64,000 nucleotides of DNA. Origin: Stenotrophomonas sp. BIGb0135 (GTDB lineage Bacteria; Pseudomonadota; Gammaproteobacteria; Xanthomonadales; Xanthomonadaceae). The stretch covers positions 282,768-346,767 of the forward strand of contig NZ_JANUDX010000004.1 in assembly GCF_024810105.1 (NCBI RefSeq), in the 5' to 3' direction. The notes under the pieces are model-generated. The model was not told the DNA's origin. It saw only the letters and a program-made list of their open reading frames with translations, and did not search any database. Both the position numbers and the translations under genes were made by a program. Positions 17,105-24,589 of this stretch are shown one piece after another. Numbering within the stretch: position 1 is the stretch's first letter; the number at the start of each line of letters is the position of its first letter.

Positions 17105-17569
17105 ATGCGCTGGAAGAACGGGACGATCGCGCTGGCAGTGTGGCTCGCCAGCGTGGGCGCAGGTGCGCACGCCGGACCCATGGACGGCGAGGGCGACGCG
17201 ATTCCCTACGCGTCCCCGGAGGCCGCGCTCGTCGCGCTGCGCGCGTCCCCCCACGTCAGCGAGCGACTGGAGAACGACTGGTTCGCGCTCCAGGATCACC
17301 AGGGGCACGTGCTGTGGTCGATCACCGCACCGGGCAACGCAATGCACCCCTCGATGGTCAAGCGCACCCTGGTCCAGCGCGATGGCGGGGTCGAGATCGG
17401 GATGTCGATCAAGTGCGGCGCATCCAGACAGGCCTGCGACACGCTGGTGCAGACATTCCAGGCCAGCAACGATCGCCTTCGCCAACGTCTGCGCGACACG
17501 ACCACCCCGGCGCCGCCGTCCGCGACGGCTCAGCCCACGCCGAACGGTGCAGCCGACCCGCAACGCTAG
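17105..17569 (+). CDS. Exported protein of unknown function
   Basis: A 154-residue protein. The ATG at 17105 is preceded by GGGGAGAAAGCAGG, a clear ribosome site, and opens a signal peptide (TIALAVWLASVGAGAHA). Earlier in-frame starts would bury it. The mature part includes ASPEAALVALRASPHVSERLENDWFAL and one cysteine pair in SIKCGASRQACDTL. The tail is Pro/Thr/Ala-rich. I recognise no family. It lies 11 bases upstream of the next gene, so the two probably form an operon. Confidence 0.65.
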   Translation: MRWKNGTIALAVWLASVGAGAHAGPMDGEGDAIPYASPEAALVALRASPHVSERLENDWFALQDHQGHVLWSITAPGNAMHPSMVKRTLVQRDGGVEIGMSIKCGASRQACDTLVQTFQASNDRLRQRLRDTTTPAPPSATAQPTPNGAADPQR

Positions 17570-17580
17570 CCGAGGCCGCC

Positions 17581-18012
17581 ATGTTCCCGAGAAAACTCCT
17601 TGCCTGGGCGTGCGCCACCCTGCTGCTGATGCCTTCCATCGGCCACGCCCTGCAGCTGTCGCTCTACGACATCCGTGGGTACGCCGTTGCCTACCTGGAC
17701 ACCGACCAGCAGATGACCGTCTACCTGTGGGATGGGCAGCCGGTGGCCTACGTGGATGGACAGTCCCTCTATGGCTTCAACGGCAGGCACCTGGGGTGGC
17801 TCAAGAACCGCGTGGTCGTGGACCATGACGGTTACGCGGTTGGATTCACTGAAAGCGTGATCAGGCGGCGCACGCGCGTGGAGCGCATCAAGGGCCTTCA
17901 ACAGCTCACCCCGCTGAAAGCACTGCCGCAGCTGGAACCGATGGAACCACTGCAGGCCGGCGGTTGGTCGGATGTCCCGCTGGATGTGTTCCTGTCGATG
18001 GGACGGAACTAG
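17581..18012 (+). CDS. Exported 4-fold beta-flower-like protein
   Basis: A 143-residue protein with a signal peptide (LLAWACATLLLMPSIGHA). It then shows four short repeats of the type YDIRGYAVAYLD, LWDGQPVAYVDG, YGFNGRHLGWLKN and VDHDGYAVGFTES. This repeated hydrophobic/Gly pattern is the mark of the small 4-fold beta-flower family. The C-terminal 40 residues are Pro/Leu-rich (LKALPQLEPMEPLQAGG). No catalytic residues are evident. It follows the previous exported protein closely and presumably shares its promoter. Confidence 0.65.
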   Translation: MFPRKLLAWACATLLLMPSIGHALQLSLYDIRGYAVAYLDTDQQMTVYLWDGQPVAYVDGQSLYGFNGRHLGWLKNRVVVDHDGYAVGFTESVIRRRTRVERIKGLQQLTPLKALPQLEPMEPLQAGGWSDVPLDVFLSMGRN

Positions 18013-18207
18013 GCCGCATCGCGTGGCGGAGGGTGTGCCAGGCATCCACGTCCACGTGGATCAACACGCCTCGTCAGGGTCACGTGCCGCGCTCCGCGCG
18101 GGAGCATGTGGCGGCTGAGCGCCTGGCGCGCCTTCCACCGCCGCGAGCATGGCGTACCCATTCGGAACAGGCCCCCACGGTGGCAACCAGCATCGTCGAC
18201 CTCTCAC

Positions 18208-18585
18208 TTACCGGTTTGCCCCCTTATTGCGCACCGCGTCCCCGGCGAAGTCGTCAGGACTGACCACCACGGAGCCATCACCTTCCAACCAGACGTCCTT
18301 GTAAACATCGGGAGGTGGAATAGTGTTGATGTCCGCCCCCAGGGGGAGAAGTTGCCAGCCAATCACATCACCACAGACCGTCCTGCCAATGAGCCTGCGA
18401 CTATCCAATCCGCGCGCGCGCAGCCCATCCACCACTACCGCGGGAGGACGGCGATCAAACCCCTTGTAGAAACGGCATTGCGCTCCATTCCTGCCCAACG
18501 GATAGCTCTCGCCGACAGGATCTTCGCTGCACCCCGGCAGCAGGGCCAGGAGCACACTGCTCACCAGAACACGCGACAGTCCCAT
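18208..18585 (-). CDS. Small lipoprotein of unknown function
   Basis: A 125-residue protein starting at ATG 18585 behind a strong GAGGAG ribosome site. It begins with a lipoprotein signal ending LLALLPGC. The mature part (QCRFYKGFDRRPPAVVVDG, VCGDVIGWQLLPLGADINTIPPPDVYKDVW) has two cysteines and no family I recognise. It is the last of a minus-strand run lying downstream of an Rhs remnant, the position where immunity or accessory genes of polymorphic toxins sit. That role is inference only. Confidence 0.6.
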   Translation of the reverse strand: MGLSRVLVSSVLLALLPGCSEDPVGESYPLGRNGAQCRFYKGFDRRPPAVVVDGLRARGLDSRRLIGRTVCGDVIGWQLLPLGADINTIPPPDVYKDVWLEGDGSVVVSPDDFAGDAVRNKGANR

Positions 18586-18753
18586 TGATGACGCTCCTCT
18601 GCTTGCGTTGGTATTCCCGCGCCCAAGGGCGAGGTTCCATGCGCCGTGTGGAAGACCTTGCCGCCCCCATGCGTTGCAGCCATCCAAACGGCGAGGACAG
18701 GCGAACTCAGAAGAGACCTGCGACATCGATAGAGGCGCCGTGAAGCAACCGGA

Positions 18754-18951
18754 CTACGCGTCAGGCACACCTGACGGTGGCTCATTGGATCCGCCATCTA
18801 CGTGAAAAGACAGCATCGCCTCACAGCCAAACTCCCTCTCCATCGCCTGCCTTACCAAGCCGACGATTGCATACCATGAGGTATTGGAACGGGCGTCGAT
18901 CCCTCTACGGTCGAACTGACGCAATACATGCAGCGTCTCGACACGCGACAT
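18754..18951 (-). CDS. Small protein downstream of an Rhs remnant, unknown
   Basis: A 65-residue frame with a good ribosome site (GAGGAG, 9 bases before the ATG at 18951). Sequence features include LRQFDRRGIDARSNTSWYAIVGLV and a final HVDGGSNEPPSGVPDA. No signal peptide and no recognisable domain. It may be an orphan immunity-type gene or an eroded gene. Base composition here is lower in GC than in the neighbouring core genes. Confidence 0.4.
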   Translation of the reverse strand: MSRVETLHVLRQFDRRGIDARSNTSWYAIVGLVRQAMEREFGCEAMLSFHVDGGSNEPPSGVPDA

Positions 18952-18967
18952 TTTCGTCCGCTCCTCA

Positions 18968-19177
18968 TCAAGAATGGATCGTCTGTGTTTCTTCATCAGA
19001 CAACCTTAAACGCTTGACCGTTGTTATTCCGAACGCCTCGAGCCCCGGCATCAGTTCGCCGAGGTCGAAATTGCCGTAGTCGTGCTTTCGCCGAAACAGA
19101 GGCAGCACCAACCTTCTGTTTCTCTCAGGATTAACCTTCTCATTGTCCAGCCTCGCCCGTGCGCGCTGCGGCCTCAT
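18968..19177 (-). CDS. Small protein downstream of an Rhs remnant, unknown
   Basis: A 69-residue frame starting 26 bases after the Rhs-remnant stop, with GAGGTG about 7 bases before its ATG. It is strongly basic at the start (MRPQRARARLDNEKVNPERNRR), then YGNFDLGELMPGLEAFGITTVKRLRL. It sits 16 bases before the 65-residue gene, so the two look like a small operon. No family is recognised. It may be a toxin-associated or immunity relic. Confidence 0.4.
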   Translation of the reverse strand: MRPQRARARLDNEKVNPERNRRLVLPLFRRKHDYGNFDLGELMPGLEAFGITTVKRLRLSDEETQTIHS

Positions 19178-19203
19178 GTCAAATCACCTCGCAGGATTTT
19201 TGA

Positions 19204-19443
19204 CTACCAGAGAACCAAAGAGAAGCGCTTGGGTAGGCAGTGAATCCGACCTGGTACCTGGAATGCGGTAACAACCCCATTGACTCCCACCACAACCTTT
19301 ACGTTATTCACCGGATCATAGTAAACCGCGGTGCCAGCCCACGGTCTGCACCTTGCGGGTGACCTGGCCGAAGCGATCATGGCAGTGCAATGTGCTGCCG
19401 CCTGCAGGCAGGACCGTCCCCAGGCGCCCCCCTGCCGAAACAC
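19204..19443 (-). pseudogene. Degraded Rhs (YD-repeat) gene fragment with toxin-tip-like end
   Basis: Two different minus-strand frames carry pieces of one former Rhs gene. One frame encodes STLHCHDRFGQVTRKVQT, a clear YD-repeat of Rhs proteins (usual form LHYDRFGQVTRKVQ), and ends at a stop within VGWHRGLL. The other frame encodes GTAVYYDPVNNVKVVVGVNG, of the kind seen at the extreme C-terminus of polymorphic toxins, and stops at 19204. The change of frame, the short length and the absence of any Rhs core upstream show a decayed remnant. Coordinates are those of the detectable homology. Confidence 0.6.
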
Positions 19444-19763
19444 TCGTCTGCCGCGCTGGCAGCCGGCGCGGTGTCGTGAGCCCCACCAGAAATCACCGCC
19501 TCAAATTTCCACGCTAATAATCACAAAGTGAACTTTCGTCATTCCAACTTCCCCACTGTCCAGGCAACCGCCTATCTTCAACTGCCCTCTTAGCCAGAGC
19601 GCCCCCTGCGATCACGTTTAGGCCATAGGAATATCGTCAAGCCCTCCCGACAGCGGGCGGTCTTATAGGCCCCCCACCGGGGGCGTCCTCAGGCGAAGCC
19701 ACGTCAAAGCGCATTCAAAGCGCCTCCGCTAGACTCCGGCTTTCCATCCATGAAGGTGCGTTC
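19444..19763. other. 320-bp gene-free stretch of lower GC
   Basis: No open frame with a ribosome site was found. It contains a GC hairpin (about 19654-19690, GACAGCGGGCGG... and CCCCCCACCGGGGGC) and presumably the promoter of the lipoprotein gene at 19764. No -10/-35 pair is convincing. Confidence 0.4.
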
Positions 19764-20576
19764 ATGCCAAGCCGCATTCGTCTTTCCCTTCTTTCCGTGG
19801 CCACTGCGCTGGTCCTTGCCGGCTGCGGCGCAGGCACTGAGTCGGCACCGGTCGCCGCCACGCCGGCAGCGCCTGCACCCGCCGCGGCACCTGCCCCCAC
19901 CGCAGCCGCAGAGCAGCCCACTACCGCACCGGCCCCCAGCGCGGAAAGCGTGTTGACCGCGATCAGCGATATCGACGGCGGTGGCGCATTGAGTTACGAC
20001 GTGGAAAACGGAAGCAAGATCCATTATTGGCATGGCCTGGAATTCCAGGCCGATGGCAAGCGCTACTACACCGGCTTTGCCTGGTTCACCCCCACTCGGT
20101 ACGGCGCCGACCGCCAGAGTGGCCGCATCGATCCCGCCGCCAAGGTGACCCTCGCCCATGCCACCTACGTGGCTGATGGCAACAACGCCTGGACGCTGCA
20201 GGGCAGCGAGCCGTACATCGGTGAGTTCGGCCAGGCCGAGCAGGGCAACGCGATCGACACGGCACGCAAGCCGCAGACCTTCACCACTGCATCCGGGCGC
20301 GTGTTGCTGGCACTGCCCACCCGTGCGGGCACCAGCGATGCCGCCAGCCCCGCGTTCGAGATGCTGGTGTTCAACCCGCACGAACTGCAGGGCACCAAGG
20401 AGCGCAAGTGGACTTACCTCGGCACCGTCCCGGCCGCCGCAGCAGCGCCGTTGGAGCTGGTGCCGGTCGACGGCTCGGACCTGCCGGCCCTGCGCGTGAA
20501 GACGGCGGGGGGTGACAACGCGACCGAGTACCGTTACGATCCCGGCCATAACACCTACCGGCCGATCTCCCGGTAG
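19764..20576 (+). CDS. Lipoprotein of unknown function upstream of a peptidoglycan hydrolase
   Basis: A 270-residue lipoprotein with signal ATALVLAGC (lipidated C21), then an Ala/Pro linker to about residue 60 and a folded domain. That domain includes ISDIDGGGALSYDVENGSK, a Tyr/Trp-rich block (RYYTGFAWFTPTRYG) and a C-terminal YRYDPGHNTYRPISR. I recognise no named family. It precedes a second lipoprotein of similar layout and a leaderless multi-domain peptidoglycan hydrolase, all on the same strand. In Xanthomonads, periplasmic lipoproteins encoded beside such enzymes often act as immunity proteins. This is an inference from architecture and order, not from a matched domain. Confidence 0.75.
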   Translation: MPSRIRLSLLSVATALVLAGCGAGTESAPVAATPAAPAPAAAPAPTAAAEQPTTAPAPSAESVLTAISDIDGGGALSYDVENGSKIHYWHGLEFQADGKRYYTGFAWFTPTRYGADRQSGRIDPAAKVTLAHATYVADGNNAWTLQGSEPYIGEFGQAEQGNAIDTARKPQTFTTASGRVLLALPTRAGTSDAASPAFEMLVFNPHELQGTKERKWTYLGTVPAAAAAPLELVPVDGSDLPALRVKTAGGDNATEYRYDPGHNTYRPISR

Positions 20577-20896
20577 CGGACCCAAGGATGTGGTCCGGAT
20601 CGGCCAATACGTGGCAGCGCTTGCGCTGCCGCGTGGCACGCATGGAGATCGCGATGCATACGGACACTACCCGGGTCGGTCCGCGGAAGACATTTCTTCA
20701 CTCCGCACTCACCCTTTTCGATCGTCTGGCCCTCCCCGGCCAGCACCGCCCAGCGAACGTCAATCATGACGGCGCCGTTTTGTCGTTTCCGTTGTCCTGC
20801 GCGCCCATCGTGCGCGGACCGGCCGTGGCAGGCAGGCACGACGCGGGGCGCTTCTTTTCCTCATCGGCCGCGGCCGATTTTCCCTGAGACGACACC
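20577..20896. other. 320-bp intergenic stretch between two lipoprotein genes
   Basis: No gene seen. A hairpin GGCAGCGC-TT-GCGCTGCC with extended arms lies at about 20611-20636, without a T tract. It may separate the two transcripts. No promoter elements are certain. Confidence 0.4.
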
Positions 20897-21781
20897 ATGC
20901 ATACCGCCCTTGAACAGCCGGCTGTGATTTCCGTTGCGCGTTCCACCCGCGCCCTTCCCGCGCGCCACGCCCTGTGGCTGGGCGTTTGCCTGGTGGCCGG
21001 CCTGACCGCCTGCAAGGCGCAGGCGCCCGCAGGCGAACCGTCGACCGCGCCCGCGGCGGCGGCGGCCACCGCACCGGCTACTGCCGCCGCGGCCACGCCC
21101 ACCGCCGCCGCACCGGTCGCGCTCAGCGCCGAGCAGCTGCAGGCCGTGGTCGATGGGATGCTGCGCAAGGCGTACGGCGAAAAGGCCTTCAACGCCGCCA
21201 CCGGCTGCTGGTCGCACAGCTTCGAAGGCGCCAACGACACGCTGGACTACTGCATGAAGCCGGACACGCCCAAGGTCGTGGCCGCCGCCTCCGGTACCCA
21301 GGTGTACTTCCAGACCTACAGCGATCCCAACGCGGACACCTACTCGCTGGTGGATCCGGGGCTGCGCGGCGCGTTCGCCGCCACCGTCACCGCCGATGGC
21401 AAGTGGACGCCGCTGGCCGCCACCGCGGCCATCGACCAGGGCCAGGCCGGCGACTGCGGCTGCCGCGACGCGCAGCTGGTGCAGGTCGGCCCGGATCGGC
21501 ATGGCTGGCTGGGCACCGCCGGCGGTACCTGGCAGGGCGTGACCGTCACCCAGTACACGTTGCTGGTGCCGGTCGCCGGTGTGTTCCGCGATGTCTCGCG
21601 CATCGCGCAGAGCAGCGAAGACTCGCCGAGCGAAGTCGTGCAGATCCAGATCGACCCGACCGGCACGCCGGTCGATGGTTTCTATCCCATCAAGGCGACC
21701 CGCCAGGGGGATGGTGCAGCGGCGGCGACGTCGGTGATTGCCTTCGACCCCAAGCAGCAGGTCTACCCCGGGGCGCCGTAA
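20897..21781 (+). CDS. Lipoprotein of unknown function, adjacent to a peptidoglycan hydrolase
   Basis: A 294-residue protein with an N-terminal positively charged stretch and a lipoprotein signal ending VAGLTAC (C39). A second start further in could shorten the signal. A long Ala/Thr/Pro linker (residues about 43-80) leads to a globular domain. This domain contains LQAVVDGMLRKAYGEKAF, paired cysteines (ATGCWSHS, LDYCMKP, GDCGCRDAQL) and a beta-rich C-terminal half. No named family is recognised. It ends 45 bases before the hydrolase gene, which makes co-transcription likely. Immunity or hydrolase-control function is inferred from this position. Confidence 0.75.
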   Translation: MHTALEQPAVISVARSTRALPARHALWLGVCLVAGLTACKAQAPAGEPSTAPAAAAATAPATAAAATPTAAAPVALSAEQLQAVVDGMLRKAYGEKAFNAATGCWSHSFEGANDTLDYCMKPDTPKVVAAASGTQVYFQTYSDPNADTYSLVDPGLRGAFAATVTADGKWTPLAATAAIDQGQAGDCGCRDAQLVQVGPDRHGWLGTAGGTWQGVTVTQYTLLVPVAGVFRDVSRIAQSSEDSPSEVVQIQIDPTGTPVDGFYPIKATRQGDGAAAATSVIAFDPKQQVYPGAP

Positions 21782-21826
21782 CGCCTCATTTCGATGTTCA
21801 GCTGAATCACTAAAAGGAAACTTACT

Positions 21827-24010
21827 ATGTCAAATCGGGACGAACGCTGGGCAGCGCACCGGCAGGAACTGGAAGCGGCGGCCAAGACGGCCGGGATCGA
21901 CGTGGACGTGATGGTGAAGATCGCCGGCTTCGAGTCGGGCTTCAATCCGAATGCGCGGCCGATCTCCACCTCCAAGCCGGAGCTCAACACGGTCACGCAG
22001 TACGACGGCACCAAGGCCATTTCCTCGGCGCATGGCTACGGCCAGTTCCTCAATGGCACCTGGCACGACATGGTGCAGAAGTACGGCGAGAAGTACGGCG
22101 TGGCCAATGCCGCCGACATGACCAAGGAGCAGACCAACTCGCCCAAGCTGCGCGAGAACACCAAGCTGCAGGCGGGCATGCTGGCCGAGTTCACCCGCGA
22201 GAACATCGAGCGCGCCTCGCAGTACGGCGGCAAGGACGTGGACGCCAATGTCTACGCCATGCACAACCTGGGCTCGACCGATGCGGTCAGCTTCCTGTCC
22301 AAGCTGCGCGACAACCCCAATGCGCGCGTGGACAGCGTGCTGAGCAGCAAAGTGATCTCCGGCAACCCGGCGCTGTACGGCGATGGCAGCATCTCGCTGC
22401 AGAGCGCCTACGCCAAGATGGGCGACCACATGGATCGCTACCAGGGGTATGCCGACGAGGCCACGCGCGGCCTGCCGAGCGGCACGCTCAGCCACACCGC
22501 CGCTGCGCCGTCGCGCGCCGCGCGTGATCCGATGGCCGACGGCATGCTCTCGCCGAACGAACGCGGTGCACCGGTCGAGCAGCTGCAGCAGCAGCTCAAC
22601 GCGCTCGGCTACACCGACCGCAACGGCAAGGCGCTGGGCACCGACGGGTCCTACGGCGACAACACCCGCCACGCAGTGGAGAACTTCCAGCGCGACCACG
22701 GCCTGACCGTGGACGGCGTGGCCGGTCGTGACACCCTGCAGGCGCTGCGTTCGCAGGCGCCCGGCCATGCGCAGGCCGCTCCGGCGCAGGCACCGGCGGC
22801 AGCCGCCGTGGCTGCAGGCGCTGCTGCCGTGGCGGGCACCGCCGCTGTTGCGGCCACCGCTGCACCGGCCAAGGCTGCGGCCGAGCCCGTCGCGCCCGCG
22901 CAGCCGGCCGCACCGGCCACCGGTGGTGAAGGCATCGAGCTCAACCGTGCCTACGAACTGACCAAGCAGTTCGACCACGTCAAGTACGGTTTCGGCGACA
23001 AGAAGCCCGAGTCCGGTGCAGTGGACTGCTCCGGCTGGGTGGTGCGCCTGGCCAACCAGAGCATGGCCGAGATCAACGAAAAGGCCGGTCGCGATGTGTT
23101 CACCAAGGCCGACCAGTTCAGCCCGGGCTTCGACCATGCGGCCGGGATCATCCAGAAGGCGTCCGAGCGTTCGGGCACCCTGATGTCCGGCAAGGAGATC
23201 ACCGCCAACTCGCTGCGCGAGGGCATGATCATCGGCGAGGACAACGGCGCCAAGGGCTGGGACCGGGGCCGCTTCAACGGCATCGACCACATCACCATGG
23301 TGGTGCGTGATCCCACCGACGGCCAGCTCAAGGTGAGCCAGTCGCGCAGTGGCGAAGGCGTGGAGATGATCCCGCTGCAGGGCTACCTGGACCGCAAGCA
23401 CGCGCGCGGCGTGGAGCTGTTCGCCACCGATCCGCTGGCCAATGGCCGCGACCTGATCAAGGACGGCGGCGGCCGCGCCACTGCGGGCGAACGCGCGCCT
23501 GCGGCGAACGCTGCACCGGGCAAGGCCGAGTCGACCGCGCAGTCGCACCCGACCCTGCGCGAAGACAGCCGCGGCAGCAGCGTGCATGCCCTGCAGGAAT
23601 CGCTCAACAAGCTCGGCTACACCGACCGCAACGGCAAGCCGCTGGACGTGGACAGCAAGTTCGGCGCGCACACCGAAGAAGCGGTCAAGGCGTTCCAGCG
23701 CGACAAGGGCCTGAGCGCCGATGGCGTGGTGGGTCCCAAGACCCATGCCGCGCTGGACCAGGCACGTGAGCAGACCAAGGCGCCGCAGGCCGAGAAGGAA
23801 GGCAACAGCGTCCTCTCTTCGTTGTTCAATGCCGCGCGCGAAGGCAACGCCGACGGCATGCGCAACGCGCTGGCCGGGCTGGCCGAGACCCCGGCGGGTC
23901 GCGCCTTCACTGAAATGCGCGACAACCTGCAGCAGCAGTTGAACGCACGCCAGGCCGAACCGGCGGCGCAGGCGCCGGCTGCACAGAGCCAGCCGCCCGC
24001 CGAGCGCTGA
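21827..24010 (+). CDS. Leaderless multi-domain peptidoglycan hydrolase (lysozyme-like + 2 PG-binding + NlpC/P60-like)
   Basis: A 727-residue modular protein with a clear ribosome site (AAGGA, 12 bases before ATG) and no signal peptide. Residues about 5-205 look like a lysozyme/transglycosylase fold with a candidate catalytic E36 in GFESGFNP. Residues about 242-309 and 577-645 are two PG_binding_1 domains sharing LGYTDRNGK and VDGVAG/ADGVVG signatures. A 55-residue Ala/Pro linker is followed by an NlpC/P60- or CHAP-like domain (about 370-540) with candidate nucleophile C401 (GAVDCSGWVVRL) and H488 (GIDHITMVV). The tail is Gln/Ala/Pro-rich. Two catalytic activities without a leader suggest delivery by a contact-dependent secretion system. 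I do not see a clear XVIPCD motif, so the route is unknown. Confidence 0.85.
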   Translation: MSNRDERWAAHRQELEAAAKTAGIDVDVMVKIAGFESGFNPNARPISTSKPELNTVTQYDGTKAISSAHGYGQFLNGTWHDMVQKYGEKYGVANAADMTKEQTNSPKLRENTKLQAGMLAEFTRENIERASQYGGKDVDANVYAMHNLGSTDAVSFLSKLRDNPNARVDSVLSSKVISGNPALYGDGSISLQSAYAKMGDHMDRYQGYADEATRGLPSGTLSHTAAAPSRAARDPMADGMLSPNERGAPVEQLQQQLNALGYTDRNGKALGTDGSYGDNTRHAVENFQRDHGLTVDGVAGRDTLQALRSQAPGHAQAAPAQAPAAAAVAAGAAAVAGTAAVAATAAPAKAAAEPVAPAQPAAPATGGEGIELNRAYELTKQFDHVKYGFGDKKPESGAVDCSGWVVRLANQSMAEINEKAGRDVFTKADQFSPGFDHAAGIIQKASERSGTLMSGKEITANSLREGMIIGEDNGAKGWDRGRFNGIDHITMVVRDPTDGQLKVSQSRSGEGVEMIPLQGYLDRKHARGVELFATDPLANGRDLIKDGGGRATAGERAPAANAAPGKAESTAQSHPTLREDSRGSSVHALQESLNKLGYTDRNGKPLDVDSKFGAHTEEAVKAFQRDKGLSADGVVGPKTHAALDQAREQTKAPQAEKEGNSVLSSLFNAAREGNADGMRNALAGLAETPAGRAFTEMRDNLQQQLNARQAEPAAQAPAAQSQPPAER

Positions 24011-24034
24011 GGCCACCGCAACACGCGTAGGGGC

Positions 24035-24075
24035 GCCATCGCCGAGGACCAGGATGTCCTCGGCGGTGGCTTTTT
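24035..24075 (+). terminator. Strong rho-independent terminator after the PG hydrolase
   Basis: A 15-bp stem (GCCATCGCCGAGGAC / GTCCTCGGCGGTGGC, with G-U pairs) with a CAGGAT loop and five Ts at 24071-24075. It closes the lipoprotein-hydrolase unit. Confidence 0.9.
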
Positions 24076-24147
24076 GCATTCAGGGGCGTGCGCGCCGCAT
24101 TGATCGCGCTGCTGCTGGCAGGGCGCTCACCTGTGCACCACTCTGGG

Positions 24148-24504
24148 TCATGACGCCGCGTTCGGTGCCATGCCCGCGCACTGGCGCACCTGCGCTTCTT
24201 CCTCGCTGCCCTGGAAGCTGTCCGGGTAACGAATCTTGCTGCCGCCATTGCCGTCATTGAAGATGTACCAGCCCATGTCACCAGCCCCCGGGGTCTGCGG
24301 TCGGAAGATCTGGTACAGCCAAGGCGCAGTGCGGCGCATGCGGTAGTCGCCGCCCAGGGCATCCAACGCACACGCCGACACCCGGTCGGCGTGCACGCCG
24401 CTGTCGAACCCCACGCGCGTGATCGGCGGCGGCGGGGGTGTGCGGGGGCTCGTGGCGCAGCCGGCCACCATCAGGATGGCCAGGGCCGGAATCCGTACTC
24501 GCAT
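24148..24504 (-). CDS. Small lipoprotein of unknown function
   Basis: A 118-residue protein with a lipoprotein signal (IPALAILMVAGC, C16) and a Pro-rich start (TSPRTPPPPPITRVGF). The mature domain contains two cysteines (VSACALDALGGDY and VRQCAGM) and aromatic residues (APWLYQIFRPQT, MGWYIFNDGNGG). No family is recognised. It converges on the terminator of the hydrolase gene and is separate from that operon. Confidence 0.65.
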   Translation of the reverse strand: MRVRIPALAILMVAGCATSPRTPPPPPITRVGFDSGVHADRVSACALDALGGDYRMRRTAPWLYQIFRPQTPGAGDMGWYIFNDGNGGSKIRYPDSFQGSEEEAQVRQCAGMAPNAAS

Positions 24505-24589
24505 GCTCGTGTCCTTTTGAGATGCCGTGTTGGCGGATGAAGTTTACCCACGTCCAATCGCGGTCGCCGAGGCTGACCGCGGAGATCCG

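Noticed and set aside
18013..18070. Short palindromic piece ATCCACGTCCACGTGGAT near 18039-18056
   Set aside because: Could be a truncated REP-type element, but a single imperfect copy is not enough to call it.
21827..24010. Assignment of the PG hydrolase as a type IV secretion effector with XVIPCD
   Set aside because: The C-terminal region is a PG_binding_1 domain plus Gln/Ala/Pro tail; I do not see the conserved XVIPCD blocks, so only the looser effector hypothesis is kept.
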